From Planctomycetaceae bacterium (GTDB lineage Bacteria > Planctomycetota > Phycisphaerae > Tepidisphaerales > Tepidisphaeraceae): a DNA stretch of 43,925 nucleotides. The notes under the pieces were generated by a model. That model had not been told where the DNA came from and ran no database searches. It worked only from the letters and a program-made list of their open reading frames with translations. The position numbers and the translations under genes are program-made. Shown here piece after piece: positions 33,695 through 43,229 of the stretch (its first letter is position 1; every line of letters starts with the position of its first letter). The stretch is taken from positions 1-43,925 of the forward strand of contig JAIYCY010000019.1 of assembly GCA_027487775.1 (NCBI GenBank), read 5' to 3'.

Positions 33695-35686
33695 TCACGC
33701 GGCGCGGATTTTTGTATTCGCGTGTTGGATCAGGGACTGGATTTGTCGTGCCAGCGTGGGCGGATCGATGGGCTTGCAGGCGTATGCATTGCAACCGGCT
33801 TCGAGGCAATGATTCAACTCATCGGTCAGCGTGTGTGCTGTCAGCGCGATGATCGGTCGATCGAAGCCCTGATGGCGGAGTTGTCGGGTGGCATCGAATC
33901 CGTCGATCTCGGGCATTTGAATGTCCATAAGGACAAGATCGATGTTTTGCTTATCAATGATTTCGAGCGCGGCGACCGCATTCTCTGCGACGATCACGAT
34001 TGCACCATACTGCCCCAACACATGCGAGACGAGCAGGCGATTGTCCGGCATGTCGTCAACAACGAGCAAGGTGAATCCTTCGAGGATCAGCGCCGGGCGC
34101 TGGACAGTTTTAGGGCTTGATGGGTTGGGTGAGGCGGCATCCCGTTGATCTTCGGTCAGAGCCGGACTTGGCTCGGTTGGATTGGGCAGCGACTTGGGCA
34201 ATTCGATAGGCAGAGTCAGAGTGAAGGTGCTTCCGACGCCCGGAACGGATTTGACGGTGATATCGCCGCGCATGAGGCGAGCGAGTTTTCTGGCGATTGA
34301 AAGACCGAGTCCCGTGCCGCCGTAGAAGCGTGTGGTGCTTTCGTCAGCCTGAGCGAAAGGCACGAAAAGTCTGGACAGTTGTTCCTGTGTCATGCCGATT
34401 CCTTTGTCGGTGACTTGAATTCGGCAGAGGTTTCGGGACTGCGGGTCGACGTCGACATTGACCGTGATATTGCTGTTTTCGGGCGAGAACTTGATGGCAT
34501 TGCTGAGCAGATTTCCGACGATTTGATTGATGCGCGTCGGGTCGAGAATCATGCGCCTCGGAAGCCCCGGGCCGATGGACAGCGAGAGCTGGATATCGCG
34601 CTGGCAGGCACTGCCGCGATGGAGTTCGATGCACGATTCAATGATTTCTAGAAGAGCGACTGGAACGCGCTCGATGGTCATGCGACCTGCTTCCAGCTTT
34701 GAGCTGTCGAGCAGTTCATTGATCATTTTAAGGAGGTAATCTCCGTTGCGGCGGATGACATCGGCATGTTTGACCGCGGTCTCGCGATCGAGGGTCGGAT
34801 CGCGAAGAAGGTCGGCAAATCCGAGAATGGCATTAAGCGGCGTGCGGACTTCGTGGCTCATGTTGGCCAGGAACGCGCCCTTGGCCTTTGTGGCGGATGA
34901 GGCGACTTCGAGCATTTCCCGGTTTTGCCTGGCGATGCGGGCCATTGAGCCGATCGTGAGGTACGCAACGAGCAGGCCAGTACAACTGATTACGGTGATT
35001 CGCACGACTTCGCTTCGTGCTTCGGCGATTCCTGCCATAAACACGTCGGCAGGGAAGTCGATGCCGAGCATCGCTTCGACCTGCCCGCGAGAATCGTAGA
35101 TCGGAACCGCCGCGGAGATCCAAGTGCCCCAGTCGTCGGTGTAGGGCGTGTCTTCAAAGACGGTCTCACCCGCGAGAGCGCGTCTCATGACGATCGCCCC
35201 AGCCTCGTCGTCATAAATCTGCCCTATGGGCGTTCGACGTTCGCGAGCGGAGTCGATTCGTCCGCTTCCGTCGTAGTCTGTTGCCGAGTCGACAACGATC
35301 GCGACCTGACCCTTGGGCGTGAGGCGCATCGTATAGATGTCTGCAACGCTCGGATTCCATTCGACGATCCGCTTCTGAATCTCAATCAGTTTCAGATAGG
35401 TCGGATCGTCTGCTGGCGAGTCGAGGCCGACCTGCTCGTGCCCGGCGAGCTTCATGAAAAGCGCATAAGTGGGCGCCAAGCCTGCGATATTGTTGCGCTG
35501 ATGAAGTCGCTCACGGTGCTCTGCCTCACTCGCGTTCGCCCAACCGAGCCATAGCAATGGAATCAGCAGCAATGGCGGAAAAAGACGGTAGGCGAGTCCC
35601 ACTTTCCAAATCGACAGGAGAGTGAACGTCAGCGCAAAGGCGACAAGACAGAGCGTGAGCGGGATGCCAACATCGACGTACCACAT
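33695..35686 (-). CDS. Hybrid sensor histidine kinase with C-terminal receiver
   Basis: The 663-residue membrane kinase has two hydrophobic segments near the N-terminus (5-26 and 34-51) and one at about 227-247, flanking a periplasmic Cache/PAS-like sensor (about 55-220, ending '[16 protein letters not shown]'). Then come HisKA with His278 ('[20 protein letters not shown]'), HATPase_c with '[11 protein letters not shown]', 'DKGIGM' and '[17 protein letters not shown]', and a receiver (about 538-655) with the acidic pair Asp544/545, phospho-acceptor Asp588 ('[11 protein letters not shown]') and Lys638. No separate response regulator is adjacent, so output is unclear; it may use phosphorelay partners elsewhere. 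Confidence 0.93.
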   Translation of the reverse strand: MWYVDVGIPLTLCLVAFALTFTLLSIWKVGLAYRLFPPLLLIPLLWLGWANASEAEHRERLHQRNNIAGLAPTYALFMKLAGHEQVGLDSPADDPTYLKLIEIQKRIVEWNPSVADIYTMRLTPKGQVAIVVDSATDYDGSGRIDSARERRTPIGQIYDDEAGAIVMRRALAGETVFEDTPYTDDWGTWISAAVPIYDSRGQVEAMLGIDFPADVFMAGIAEARSEVVRITVISCTGLLVAYLTIGSMARIARQNREMLEVASSATKAKGAFLANMSHEVRTPLNAILGFADLLRDPTLDRETAVKHADVIRRNGDYLLKMINELLDSSKLEAGRMTIERVPVALLEIIESCIELHRGSACQRDIQLSLSIGPGLPRRMILDPTRINQIVGNLLSNAIKFSPENSNITVNVDVDPQSRNLCRIQVTDKGIGMTQEQLSRLFVPFAQADESTTRFYGGTGLGLSIARKLARLMRGDITVKSVPGVGSTFTLTLPIELPKSLPNPTEPSPALTEDQRDAASPNPSSPKTVQRPALILEGFTLLVVDDMPDNRLLVSHVLGQYGAIVIVAENAVAALEIIDKQNIDLVLMDIQMPEIDGFDATRQLRHQGFDRPIIALTAHTLTDELNHCLEAGCNAYACKPIDPPTLARQIQSLIQHANTKIRAA

Positions 35687-36057
35687 GTTGATTTCGGAAC
35701 CTCTTGTTGTTTCGAGTGATTCGACTCAATCGCTGCAACACTCACCGGACGCTGAGCCACGCCGTCGCGAGAAGGATGGTCTTTGCCACGGTGACTTAAG
35801 GATCGGCTTGTCCGAATCAACACTTGAGTCAGCACGTCGGTTGAGGGACATGTTCATCCTGTCACCACCACTGAGTATCTTCACATGCTCGGGCACTTGC
35901 GGCCGTGACTTCTCGGACGCGAGGGGCTTTTTTATCGTAGCCGGTACTCGTCAAACCGATCATGGCGTTGGAACGAATCGGTGTACGTCAAAGCCCAAAA
36001 CGCCAACTTGAATTCTCCGGACGAAAGTCACCTCCTGATCACGCCGATGTATTCAAC
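35687..36057. other. 371-bp intergenic region between the kinase and RTX-like genes
   Basis: The divergent promoter region for the kinase (minus) and RTX-like gene (plus). A T6 tract follows GC-rich sequence around 35910-35937, with a weak hairpin (CTCG/CGAG), which could be a terminator. I see no riboswitch or small RNA that I can name. An in-frame ATG at 35962 could begin the RTX-like gene. Confidence 0.5.
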
Positions 36058-36894
36058 ATGAATCTTGGTCATCATGCATCGTTTGAGTGGATGGAATCGC
36101 GTCGGCTTTTGTCCGCTGCGGCGTATCTGGATGGGACGACGCTTCGTGTCGTTGGGACACCGCTTAACGATGTGGTGACGATCGACTTCGGTCGACTGGT
36201 TGCCATCGAGGGCGAGATCATCGGACTGGCCGCGATCGACGAAATCGCAGTGTTGGTCAATACACCAGACAGTGCTGAAACGGTGAGCTTGACCTTCAGT
36301 CCGGCACTTGTCCGACGTGTGTCGGTCGATCTTGTGGAAGGTGATGATCAGCTCATCATCAGCCAGTCGATCGATCCGAATCTGGTCCGTGGTGACGAAC
36401 GCGCGGCGCGGATTCGCGGTCTGACTGTGAATGCAGGGCCCGGCGATGATTATGTTGAGACGCCGTGGTTTGGTCGCCATTCAATTCAAGGGGAGTCCGG
36501 GCATGACACCCTGATCGGTGGGCAGGGAAGCGACACGCTTTTCGGCGTGGGCGGGGACGATCTGCTCATCGGTAAGACCGGCTCGGATCTTCTGTATGGT
36601 GGGAATGGCAATGACACGCTCGAGGCCGGCGCTGGCGATGATGCACTCGACGGCGGCGCGGGCGAAGATTCGCTCGTTGGCGGACGAGGTGATGATCTGC
36701 TCGACGGCAGCAGCGGCAATGACATGCTGACCGGCGGACGCGGAATCGATACGCTCGTCGGCGGGGTGGGCACCAATGATCTCGTCGGCGGTCGGGAATC
36801 CGATGTCATTTTCCTCGGACTCGATGACAATCGCGATGACGATTCTGACGACAATGTCCTGGACCTCACCGTCGAAAGCCCCATCGTCACCTGA
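36058..36894 (+). CDS. LEPR-XLL protein with RTX-like (hemolysin-type) calcium-binding repeats
   Basis: The 278-residue product has 'WMESRRLLSA' at residues 11-20, a LEPR-XLL variant. A beta-rich middle part (about 25-140) and then nine-residue GGxGxDxLx repeats (about 145-250; 'GESGHDTLIGGQGSDTLFG', 'GGNGNDTLEAGAGDDALDG' and similar) follow. Such repeats bind calcium and fold as a beta-roll. The tail is Asp-rich. The ATG at 36058 gives the usual short distance to the motif; ATG at 35962 is an alternative start with 32 more residues. Neither start has a good ribosome-binding site. It is likely an exported protein stabilised by calcium. Confidence 0.8.
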   Translation: MNLGHHASFEWMESRRLLSAAAYLDGTTLRVVGTPLNDVVTIDFGRLVAIEGEIIGLAAIDEIAVLVNTPDSAETVSLTFSPALVRRVSVDLVEGDDQLIISQSIDPNLVRGDERAARIRGLTVNAGPGDDYVETPWFGRHSIQGESGHDTLIGGQGSDTLFGVGGDDLLIGKTGSDLLYGGNGNDTLEAGAGDDALDGGAGEDSLVGGRGDDLLDGSSGNDMLTGGRGIDTLVGGVGTNDLVGGRESDVIFLGLDDNRDDDSDDNVLDLTVESPIVT

Positions 36895-36955
36895 TCGCCT
36901 CAATCGCGGCGATGATCACCTCATGAACGATCGACAGAGCTTTGGTTGAACACGG

Positions 36956-37879
36956 TCACCACGGCAGCTCCGGCTCCGCACTCATCTCGGCGAAAAATGC
37001 GGAGGCAAATCTCCCCACGATGGCGCCTACAAGAATCGCGGCCGGTACGAGGCAGATGATTCCGCGTAGCCATCCTGCCTGACGCGCGATGCTTGGCACA
37101 CGCTCGATCCACATCCACATCGGCACCGCCATCATCACCAGCCCCGCCCACACGGGCAGCTTTGCCCAGGTCCATCCGCCGACGATGAACGCACCCAGCA
37201 CCATCACGATCGCGCCAGGCACGAGCGGCGAACTGAATCGCCATCCAAAAACGCCCATCACGATCGACATGCCCAAGAGCAGTCCCGCCAGCGGTAACGC
37301 CATATCGCCCAGGCTCACCACGCCGGTGAACTTGAGCAATCCTGCCAGCCCCATTGCTGTTCCGGATAGCAGCGAAAGAGAAATCCAATCGCCACGGGTT
37401 CTTGTACTTGTTTCGGGCGCTTCGTGTGATGGAGAAGATCCTCGCTTCGACAACGTGACCACGATCGCGCTGAGGACGATCGCTCCGATTTGCCAGGCGA
37501 GTGTGGCGGCGTATTCGGGCAGTTCGACGGCGTTGCGGCGTCGGTCCGTGAGATACCACAAGCCCGCGATCAACACGGGAACGAGCAGCGCGATCGGGAA
37601 TCGTTTTCGTTTCCACTGATCGGAAACCGAATCAATGAACGCCGCTGCGATCAAGAGACCCGGCACAACAACCATGAGCCGATCGAGACTATCGATCATC
37701 GGCCAGACTGTTTGACCGAGTAGCGCGTAGACGGCAGCCGGATAGAGCAGTGCGACGAGGAGCAAGGTCCACGGCATAGCCCCGCCAGCCGGTGTTCGAC
37801 GAGCAGCGATCCACGACAGGACCGCGCCCGCGATGAATGGTCCGAGCAGGCCGATGAGAAGCAGTCGATCGACATCCAT
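36956..37879 (-). CDS. Polytopic membrane protein of unknown function
   Basis: The 307-residue product is almost entirely hydrophobic, with about 9-10 transmembrane helices (first at about 5-25, 38-58) and short loops; one longer polar loop is at about 145-165. No recognisable signature is seen. GAGGAG before the ATG at 37879 with about 8-nt spacing supports the start. It is followed by the convergent RTX-like gene and preceded by the YceI gene, 127 bp away. Confidence 0.7.
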   Translation of the reverse strand: MDVDRLLLIGLLGPFIAGAVLSWIAARRTPAGGAMPWTLLLVALLYPAAVYALLGQTVWPMIDSLDRLMVVVPGLLIAAAFIDSVSDQWKRKRFPIALLVPVLIAGLWYLTDRRRNAVELPEYAATLAWQIGAIVLSAIVVTLSKRGSSPSHEAPETSTRTRGDWISLSLLSGTAMGLAGLLKFTGVVSLGDMALPLAGLLLGMSIVMGVFGWRFSSPLVPGAIVMVLGAFIVGGWTWAKLPVWAGLVMMAVPMWMWIERVPSIARQAGWLRGIICLVPAAILVGAIVGRFASAFFAEMSAEPELPW

Positions 37880-38006
37880 ATCAACCGCTCCTCATCGACC
37901 CGTCCGGAACCAATGGTCTCCATCCCGCGAATCATTTTGACGCGCGGAAATAGCATAATGTGAGGCGTCGTTGCGTGAACTCAGGTTGATCTGAGACGCG
38001 AGAGAC

Positions 38007-38618
38007 TTATTGACGCGCGCCTTCGAGCGCGACGATGATGCGGACATCTTGTCCGAGCGCGTTCGGGCCGTAGCTCACGCCGAAGTCCATGCGATTGATG
38101 GTGAATTCGGCTTCGATGCCAGCCTTGTATCCGCCCATGCGTTCGCCGACGTCGGCTTCACCGATTTTGGTTGCCTTGGCGGTGATGGGTTTGGTGATAC
38201 CACGGATGGTGAGGTCGCCGGTGACGTTCCAGGTGTTTTCGCCGGTTTTGGTGCTGCCGGTGCTTTTAAAGGTCGCGGTGGGGAACTCGACAGAGTTGAA
38301 GAAGTCCGCGCGACGGAGGTGATCGTCACGTCCCTTGTGGGCGGTGTCGATCTTGTTCATGTCCAGCTTGATATCAAAACTGACGGAATCGTTGTCGAGG
38401 GTGAAGCTTCCTGTCGGGTCGTTGATTCGACCCCAGAAGGCGGCCACGTTCATCCGCATCAGGCGGAACACCACCTGCGAGTGCGTTGTGTCGATCGCAA
38501 AGGTTTGCGATGCAACCGCACTTGCGAGTTTTGCGTCTGCAGACTTCTGCCCTCCGCCGATGAACATCAACCCGCCCGCGCACACCACCGCCGCTGCCAG
38601 CATTGCCCAAGGCTTCAT
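38007..38618 (-). CDS. YceI-family lipocalin-like periplasmic protein
   Basis: The 203-residue product has a signal peptide (residues about 1-29, with 'MLAAAVVCAGGLMFIG') and a YceI domain ('TFAIDTTHSQVVFRLMRMNV', 'GSFTLDNDSVSFDIKLDMNK', 'RDDHLRRADFFNSVEFPTAT', 'VTGDLTIRGITKPITAKA'). YceI proteins bind polyisoprenoid lipids in the periplasm. The ATG at 38618 is preferred because the signal peptide starts there. The function in this organism is not established. Confidence 0.9.
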   Translation of the reverse strand: MKPWAMLAAAVVCAGGLMFIGGGQKSADAKLASAVASQTFAIDTTHSQVVFRLMRMNVAAFWGRINDPTGSFTLDNDSVSFDIKLDMNKIDTAHKGRDDHLRRADFFNSVEFPTATFKSTGSTKTGENTWNVTGDLTIRGITKPITAKATKIGEADVGERMGGYKAGIEAEFTINRMDFGVSYGPNALGQDVRIIVALEGARQ

Positions 38619-38773
38619 GATCCGTCTCCGAGTTCGTTGTCTTCCGCCGTTTGTCACATCAGACCATCTGAGGCGACACCCAAGGATAGGCACTCCACTT
38701 CAACATATGGCAAGTGCTGCATGGATTTTCTGGATCGGCTCATTCGGCGCGGGCGATTTTGAGCGGACACCAC

Positions 38774-40486
38774 TCACGTCGATCGCGCGCGTCTTTTGAT
38801 CAATGCCTTGATCGGTAACCCCATTGCGATCGCCAACGCGACATAAACCGCGCCGCCGGCAGCCATCAAGCCGAACAGCCTCACCGCGTACCCCACGCGC
38901 GAGTCCGCCTCGTGCCATCCAAGTCCCCGGTCGAGCATCACGCACACGACCACCATGCCGATCGACGCAAGAATCATCTTCGTCACCGGCATCACGCTCG
39001 GCCCGATCGGCATCCCCACGCGTCGTGAAAGAATGATCGTCATTGCGACCGACTGAATCGCAAAGCTTCCCAGCGTGCCCGCCGCCATTCCAGCTTCGCC
39101 GAGCTTGGTCCAGAGCAATGGGATTTCGATCACGAGGTTGAGCAGCAGGTTGATCCCCGTCCAGATCAGTGGCGTGCGCACATCCTGCAGCGAATAGAAT
39201 CCCCGATTCAAGATCTGCTGCACGCTGAAAGCCCAGATCGCGGCCGAGTAGATCGCCGTCGATCGCGCGCACAGCGTTGCGTCTTCGTGTGTGAATTGGC
39301 CGTGCTGAAACAGCAGCCTGATGGCGGGGTCTGCCACCATGACCATGCCGCAACTCGCGGGCAGTCCGATGAAGAGCGCCGTTTCGATTCCCTTGCGCAG
39401 CACTGCTCGAAACGCGTCGGTCGGTTCGACCTTCGCCCGCCCGAGCCCGCTCGATGGCTCGGTTTCTGCGTTCGCATCGCCCGCGAGCTTCGGAAAGATT
39501 GCCGTCGCAAGCGCGATCGCAAAGACACCGAGTGGAAACTGATACATGAATTGGGCGAGGTCCAGTCGCACGACCGCGCCGCTCTGCATGGGATATGAAA
39601 GCTGATGCCCGAGGATGCTGAACGTCTCGGCATTCGGGCCCGCCGACAGACCGAACGCGATTCCCTTGTCCAAGAGCACGCCCACCTGCAAAACACTCGC
39701 GCCGATCGCGACCGGGATCGTCAGTCGCACGAGTTTCCGCATGCCAGGCGACATGAGCCCGCCCAGCCCGCGCATGGAAAAACCGACCGCGCGGAGGTCT
39801 GGCAGGAGCGTGATCAATTGCAACACGCCGGCGACCAGCACCGCAATCCCGAGCCACCGCACGGCGAGTGTTTGATCAGCGGGAATCGACAAATCTAAAT
39901 ATCGTGCCGCGCCGACGATCGCGACGATGAGCGCGACATTCAGCACCACTGCGGTCATCGCCGCTGCGCCGAATCGTCCGTGCACCTGCAACACGCCGCT
40001 CAACAGCGCCGCCGTGCACACGAGCATGACGTAGGGGAGCATGATCGCGGTCAACTCGATGGCAAGCCTGTAATCCTCCCGACTCGACAAAAGCCACGCC
40101 GCTCCGAGCAGAAGTTCGATGACGAGCGTGAGCGTGAGCAGGATGACGATGAGCAATCGCACAGCCTCGCCGGCAAATGCGCGTGATGTATGATCGCCCG
40201 GCTGTTTGCGGAGTTGTGCATAAAGCGGAATGAACGCCGCCGACAGTGCCCCTTCGCCGAAGAGCTTTCGGAAGAGATTGGGAATGGTGAAGGCGAGTTT
40301 CCATGCCGCCATCACCGGGCTTGCGCCAAAATAGTGGGCCGACACCTGCTCGCGGATCAGCCCGATGATGCGGCTGAGGAACGTGATCGCGCCAACGAGT
40401 CCTGCATGCCGCAGGAATGATCGCCCCTCACGCGACCGCGCGGCGGCGTCGTCGGATGTCGATCGTTCATCGCCGGCATGTGGCAT
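38774..40486 (-). CDS. murJ: Lipid II flippase MurJ
   Basis: Moves the peptidoglycan precursor lipid II across the inner membrane. The 570-residue product has about 14 hydrophobic segments and the MviN/MurJ blocks 'ITFLSRIIGLIREQVSAHYFG', 'AFTIPNLFRKLFGEGALSAAF', 'FIPLYAQLRK' and, later, 'RSTAIYSAAIWAFSVQQILN' and 'GFYSLQDVRTPLIWTGINLL'. The ATG at 40486 gives a short polar N-terminal arm of about 25 residues before the first helix. It is followed by the YceI gene, 155 bp downstream. Confidence 0.94.
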   Translation of the reverse strand: MPHAGDERSTSDDAAARSREGRSFLRHAGLVGAITFLSRIIGLIREQVSAHYFGASPVMAAWKLAFTIPNLFRKLFGEGALSAAFIPLYAQLRKQPGDHTSRAFAGEAVRLLIVILLTLTLVIELLLGAAWLLSSREDYRLAIELTAIMLPYVMLVCTAALLSGVLQVHGRFGAAAMTAVVLNVALIVAIVGAARYLDLSIPADQTLAVRWLGIAVLVAGVLQLITLLPDLRAVGFSMRGLGGLMSPGMRKLVRLTIPVAIGASVLQVGVLLDKGIAFGLSAGPNAETFSILGHQLSYPMQSGAVVRLDLAQFMYQFPLGVFAIALATAIFPKLAGDANAETEPSSGLGRAKVEPTDAFRAVLRKGIETALFIGLPASCGMVMVADPAIRLLFQHGQFTHEDATLCARSTAIYSAAIWAFSVQQILNRGFYSLQDVRTPLIWTGINLLLNLVIEIPLLWTKLGEAGMAAGTLGSFAIQSVAMTIILSRRVGMPIGPSVMPVTKMILASIGMVVVCVMLDRGLGWHEADSRVGYAVRLFGLMAAGGAVYVALAIAMGLPIKALIKRRARST

Positions 40487-40734
40487 GCTGAAAAGATCGG
40501 CTTCACCGGTTCCCTGTCAATCGCCCATTCACCCGAAGCATCCAAGCGACAACGCCAGGGTTTCTTCAATCCCTGAAAAGGGTTCACCACCAAGCCCACG
40601 AACAAGAGGGGCCGCCACGGGCCGATCACACCGGATCGTCCATGTCTCGACCAACCCACCCACACCGACCCCAACACCGACCTAGGCCGCCGCCCAGGCG
40701 AAATCGCCCGCTAACCCACCGATCCGCGTGTCTT
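40487..40734. other. Upstream region of murJ, no gene seen
   Basis: C-rich, low-complexity stretch without a convincing gene. A small hairpin-forming segment is CAGGG...CCCTG near 40555-40575. The repeats start at 40735. Confidence 0.5.
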
Positions 40735-40844
40735 GCGATCTGGAGGGCCGTCGCTCCTGCGACGCCGCGCGGGGGCTCGATCGTGGTGTTGCGCGTCTTG
40801 ACGTCGATGGACGTTCAACGGAGCGAGGGGACTCGCTCCCTCCA
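40735..40844 (+). repeat. 110-bp direct repeat, copy 1
   Basis: Matches 40884-40993 at 109 of 110 positions (difference at 40814: T versus A). It contains the hairpin GGAGCGAG/CTCGCTCC over GGGA near its right end, and a GTCGC/GCGAC pair near the left. This looks like an interspersed palindromic element. Confidence 0.9.
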
Positions 40845-40883
40845 ATGCGGGGGTGCGGGATCGTGGCATCGCGCGGGGTGCGG

Positions 40884-40993
40884 GCGATCTGGAGGGCCGT
40901 CGCTCCTGCGACGCCGCGCGGGGGCTCGATCGTGGTGTTGCGCGTCTTGACGTCGATGGACGATCAACGGAGCGAGGGGACTCGCTCCCTCCA
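40884..40993 (+). repeat. 110-bp direct repeat, copy 2
   Basis: Second copy of the 110-bp element, offset 149 bp from copy 1, with one mismatch. The two copies are separated by 39 bp of different sequence. They end next to the 'GTAGGGTGCAT' palindrome at 41003-41019. Confidence 0.9.
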
Positions 40994-41002
40994 GCCGCGT
41001 AG

Positions 41003-41019
41003 GGTGCATGCAATGCACC
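41003..41019. repeat. REP-like palindrome GGTGCAT-GCA-ATGCACC
   Basis: A perfect 7-bp stem with a 3-nt loop, 74 bp downstream of the ATPase gene's end. The related hairpin GGTGCAT-GGA-ATGCACC is at 43307-43323 on the other side. Confidence 0.75.
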
Positions 41020-41072
41020 GACGTCGGCGTGATCAAATGTCGGCGCGAATGAATGTCGCCGTATTGGGATGT

Positions 41073-41090
41073 GGCGGGGGTGGTGCTATG
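41073..41090 (+). repeat. 18-bp flanking direct repeat, left copy
   Basis: GGCGGGGGTGGTGCTATG ends 4 bp before the stop of the ATPase gene. It matches 43230-43247 with one mismatch (GGCGGGGGTGGTGCGATG), on the other side of the gene. Confidence 0.8.
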
Positions 41091-41093
41091 GTC

Positions 41094-42992
41094 TCACTTA
41101 TGACCAATAGGGGCCGTCAAACTGTTCATCTGCCGAACAAATTCGATGATCTTATGCGCGAGTGTCTTCGCTTCGTCAGTGAGGTCTTCAACTGACGAAA
41201 TATTCTCCAACGCGATGCGGCAAAACCTAGCCTTGTCTATGATAACACCATTCTTGTCGAATAATGAAGTGTTTGAAGTACCGGAAGATTGTGTCTGTAC
41301 GAATTCACCGATTCGTCGAAGTTTGTACCCTTTATGGTTACTGATCTTCACATCTATTCCCGACTGCTTGAGGGTTGCTTCCAGAACCCTTGGGCTGAGT
41401 AGGTTCTCAATCTCAAGAACCTCGAGCCGGTAGTAACGATCGTGCATTGTGTCCATCAATAGCTGATGTCGCTCTCTGTCGGATTGTCGTTCCTTCTTTG
41501 ATCTGTCGCAGATAAGAAACGCATCGCCACACAGCTTCGATACATTGATGGTATGATCCTTGGCCAATTCATGCAAGAATGACCAATGAACAATTGCGGC
41601 CCCACCGTATTCGACAAACGAATAGTGCACATCTTCGCGAATACGCATGGACGCAGGATCAGAGTTCTGAATAAGGTCAATGTACTTCCGCAGATACAAT
41701 CGGTCGGTAATTCCTTCCACCCAGATAGTTGCGTTCACGAGCAGTACGGAGGAACTTGTTATTCCCATTTCCTTCAACAACGATCGATCGTCGGGTGACC
41801 ATCGACTGACCCTAAAGACCGGATTCTCTTCTCCTTCCTCGGTTGTGCTCAAAATTCCGTTTCTTGAAAAGCGATAAACTGATGCCTTTTCAGAATCAAT
41901 TGTCATATCTAGAAACTGCTGAGAGTGCGTGGTCGCGAAGATCTGCATCCCAGCAGGGCGATCATTATGCCACGCTTCCAATAGGCTTCTCTGCTGGCCA
42001 GGATGGAGGAAAATCTCCGGTTCTTCAACGCAGACTACAACATAATTGCTCGTGAATAGGAATAATGGAATGGTAAGAATGATGAGCTGCTGAATGCCAT
42101 CGCCGAGATGATCAATTGGTCTATTGGGCTGTGATCCAATTTTTATGTCGAGCAATCCACTTCGCAGTTTGGGAATCAAGGCGACTTCTTGCCCGTCAAA
42201 GAATTGACGACCGAGAAACTCCTCGAAAGTCGTGAGCATCTTTCGATGCTTCAAATCTCCGAGTTTGTATTCAGTGATAAGGGAAAATAGATCCTCGCCT
42301 GTGAATAATGACACACGACCATTGTCATATGTGCCCGGAATTGGCTTCCAAGAATTCTCAAGTTCATTGCAATATGAGTTAAAACACGAATGGAACAGTG
42401 CGGACTCTTCACGCTCGGAATGGGCACCACGAGATTCTTTAGCGCTAATAAATGATCGAAGGGATCGAAGTGCTGGAATATATATTCTCAGGGGACGTGA
42501 ATCCGTCGTTATTGTCGACTCAATGGCAGAAAGTGCCTGATTGCCATGCCGTCTAATGTTATGTGATCTGTCATAGTATCCTTCCCTCCATTTATCTATA
42601 ACAGTGCTACGGCTGCCGGACGGACGCTGAGCCAATTCCGATGTTTTATCTAGGGGAGATGGTAGTATGTACGCAAGTGATCTCAGCTCCGCCTGCGTTG
42701 TCTGCCGATTGTCGATGTCTAGGGCGAGCTTGCGTCTGATTTCGTGTTGTATCCTCTCAAGATCGTGAAGGCCCGGCGAGTTTGGAATCCCTATTGGGAA
42801 ACCTTTGCCTAGGGCTAGAGCTCTTAGTAGACGGCTCTTCCCGGAGTTATTTGTCCCGACGAAAAAGTTGATACCTGCAAGATGCGTCAAGACGCGATCG
42901 TTAACAGGACAGTCGACACAAAATGAACCGTCTGCCATTGGAAGATGCAGCATTCGGGCAATTTCATCGCGCTTTGTCGTTTCGTTCGCCAT
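41094..42992 (-). CDS. AAA/ABC-type ATPase fused to TOPRIM-like domain (OLD / fused PARIS-like)
   Basis: The 632-residue product has an SMC-like ATPase: Walker A 'GTNNSGKS' (46-53), signature 'LGDGIQQ' (296-302), Walker B 'VVVCVEEPE' (318-326) with catalytic Glu, then 'LHPGQQ' and H-loop His356 ('TTHSQQ'). A C-terminal TOPRIM-like part (about 420-535) has 'WVEGITD' (Glu426), 'AFLICDRS' (Asp496) and 'LEIENLL' (527-532), the pattern of OLD nucleases and DUF4435 domains. A strong AAGGAGGGA (43001-43009) precedes the ATG. Base composition is clearly lower in GC than the flanks. It stands alone; no toxin or methylase is adjacent. The likely role is anti-phage or DNA-damage defence, by inference. 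Confidence 0.75.
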   Translation of the reverse strand: MANETTKRDEIARMLHLPMADGSFCVDCPVNDRVLTHLAGINFFVGTNNSGKSRLLRALALGKGFPIGIPNSPGLHDLERIQHEIRRKLALDIDNRQTTQAELRSLAYILPSPLDKTSELAQRPSGSRSTVIDKWREGYYDRSHNIRRHGNQALSAIESTITTDSRPLRIYIPALRSLRSFISAKESRGAHSEREESALFHSCFNSYCNELENSWKPIPGTYDNGRVSLFTGEDLFSLITEYKLGDLKHRKMLTTFEEFLGRQFFDGQEVALIPKLRSGLLDIKIGSQPNRPIDHLGDGIQQLIILTIPLFLFTSNYVVVCVEEPEIFLHPGQQRSLLEAWHNDRPAGMQIFATTHSQQFLDMTIDSEKASVYRFSRNGILSTTEEGEENPVFRVSRWSPDDRSLLKEMGITSSSVLLVNATIWVEGITDRLYLRKYIDLIQNSDPASMRIREDVHYSFVEYGGAAIVHWSFLHELAKDHTINVSKLCGDAFLICDRSKKERQSDRERHQLLMDTMHDRYYRLEVLEIENLLSPRVLEATLKQSGIDVKISNHKGYKLRRIGEFVQTQSSGTSNTSLFDKNGVIIDKARFCRIALENISSVEDLTDEAKTLAHKIIEFVRQMNSLTAPIGHK

Positions 42993-43229
42993 CGTATCAA
43001 TCCCTCCTTGACAATCGAAAGTGTGCCTGGTGCTAGCCGATAAAGCCAGATTGTTATAATAGTTGAATCACGAACCGATGCTAGCGGCCCTCGTCGTAGG
43101 TTGAGCAGATAGGTGTGGGTCTACTAGGCCGGAAATCCTCGGCGTTTGAGTGACCACCATCGTCATTTCGACGCCGGGCGCGGATGGTGGCATCTATGGA
43201 TCGATGCGTGGTGTGTTGGTTTGGGGTGG
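42993..43229. other. Upstream region of the ATPase gene, about 240 bp
   Basis: Contains AT-rich sequence with TATAAT at 43055-43060 on the plus strand and TATTAT on the minus strand at the same spot, a promoter candidate for the ATPase gene, though no good -35 was found. The rest (43085-43229) has no gene that I recognise. Confidence 0.45.

Noticed and set aside
35687..36057. Riboswitch (for example c-di-GMP type) between kinase and RTX-like gene
   Set aside because: I could not match the conserved cores on either strand.
36921..37616. 231-codon alternative frame over the membrane protein gene
   Set aside because: Frame-shadow of the hydrophobic gene; the 307-residue frame has transmembrane pattern and a ribosome-binding site.
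41094..42992. Prophage or integrative element around the ATPase gene
   Set aside because: No integrase, recombinase or attachment site was found in the window; only repeats flank the gene.
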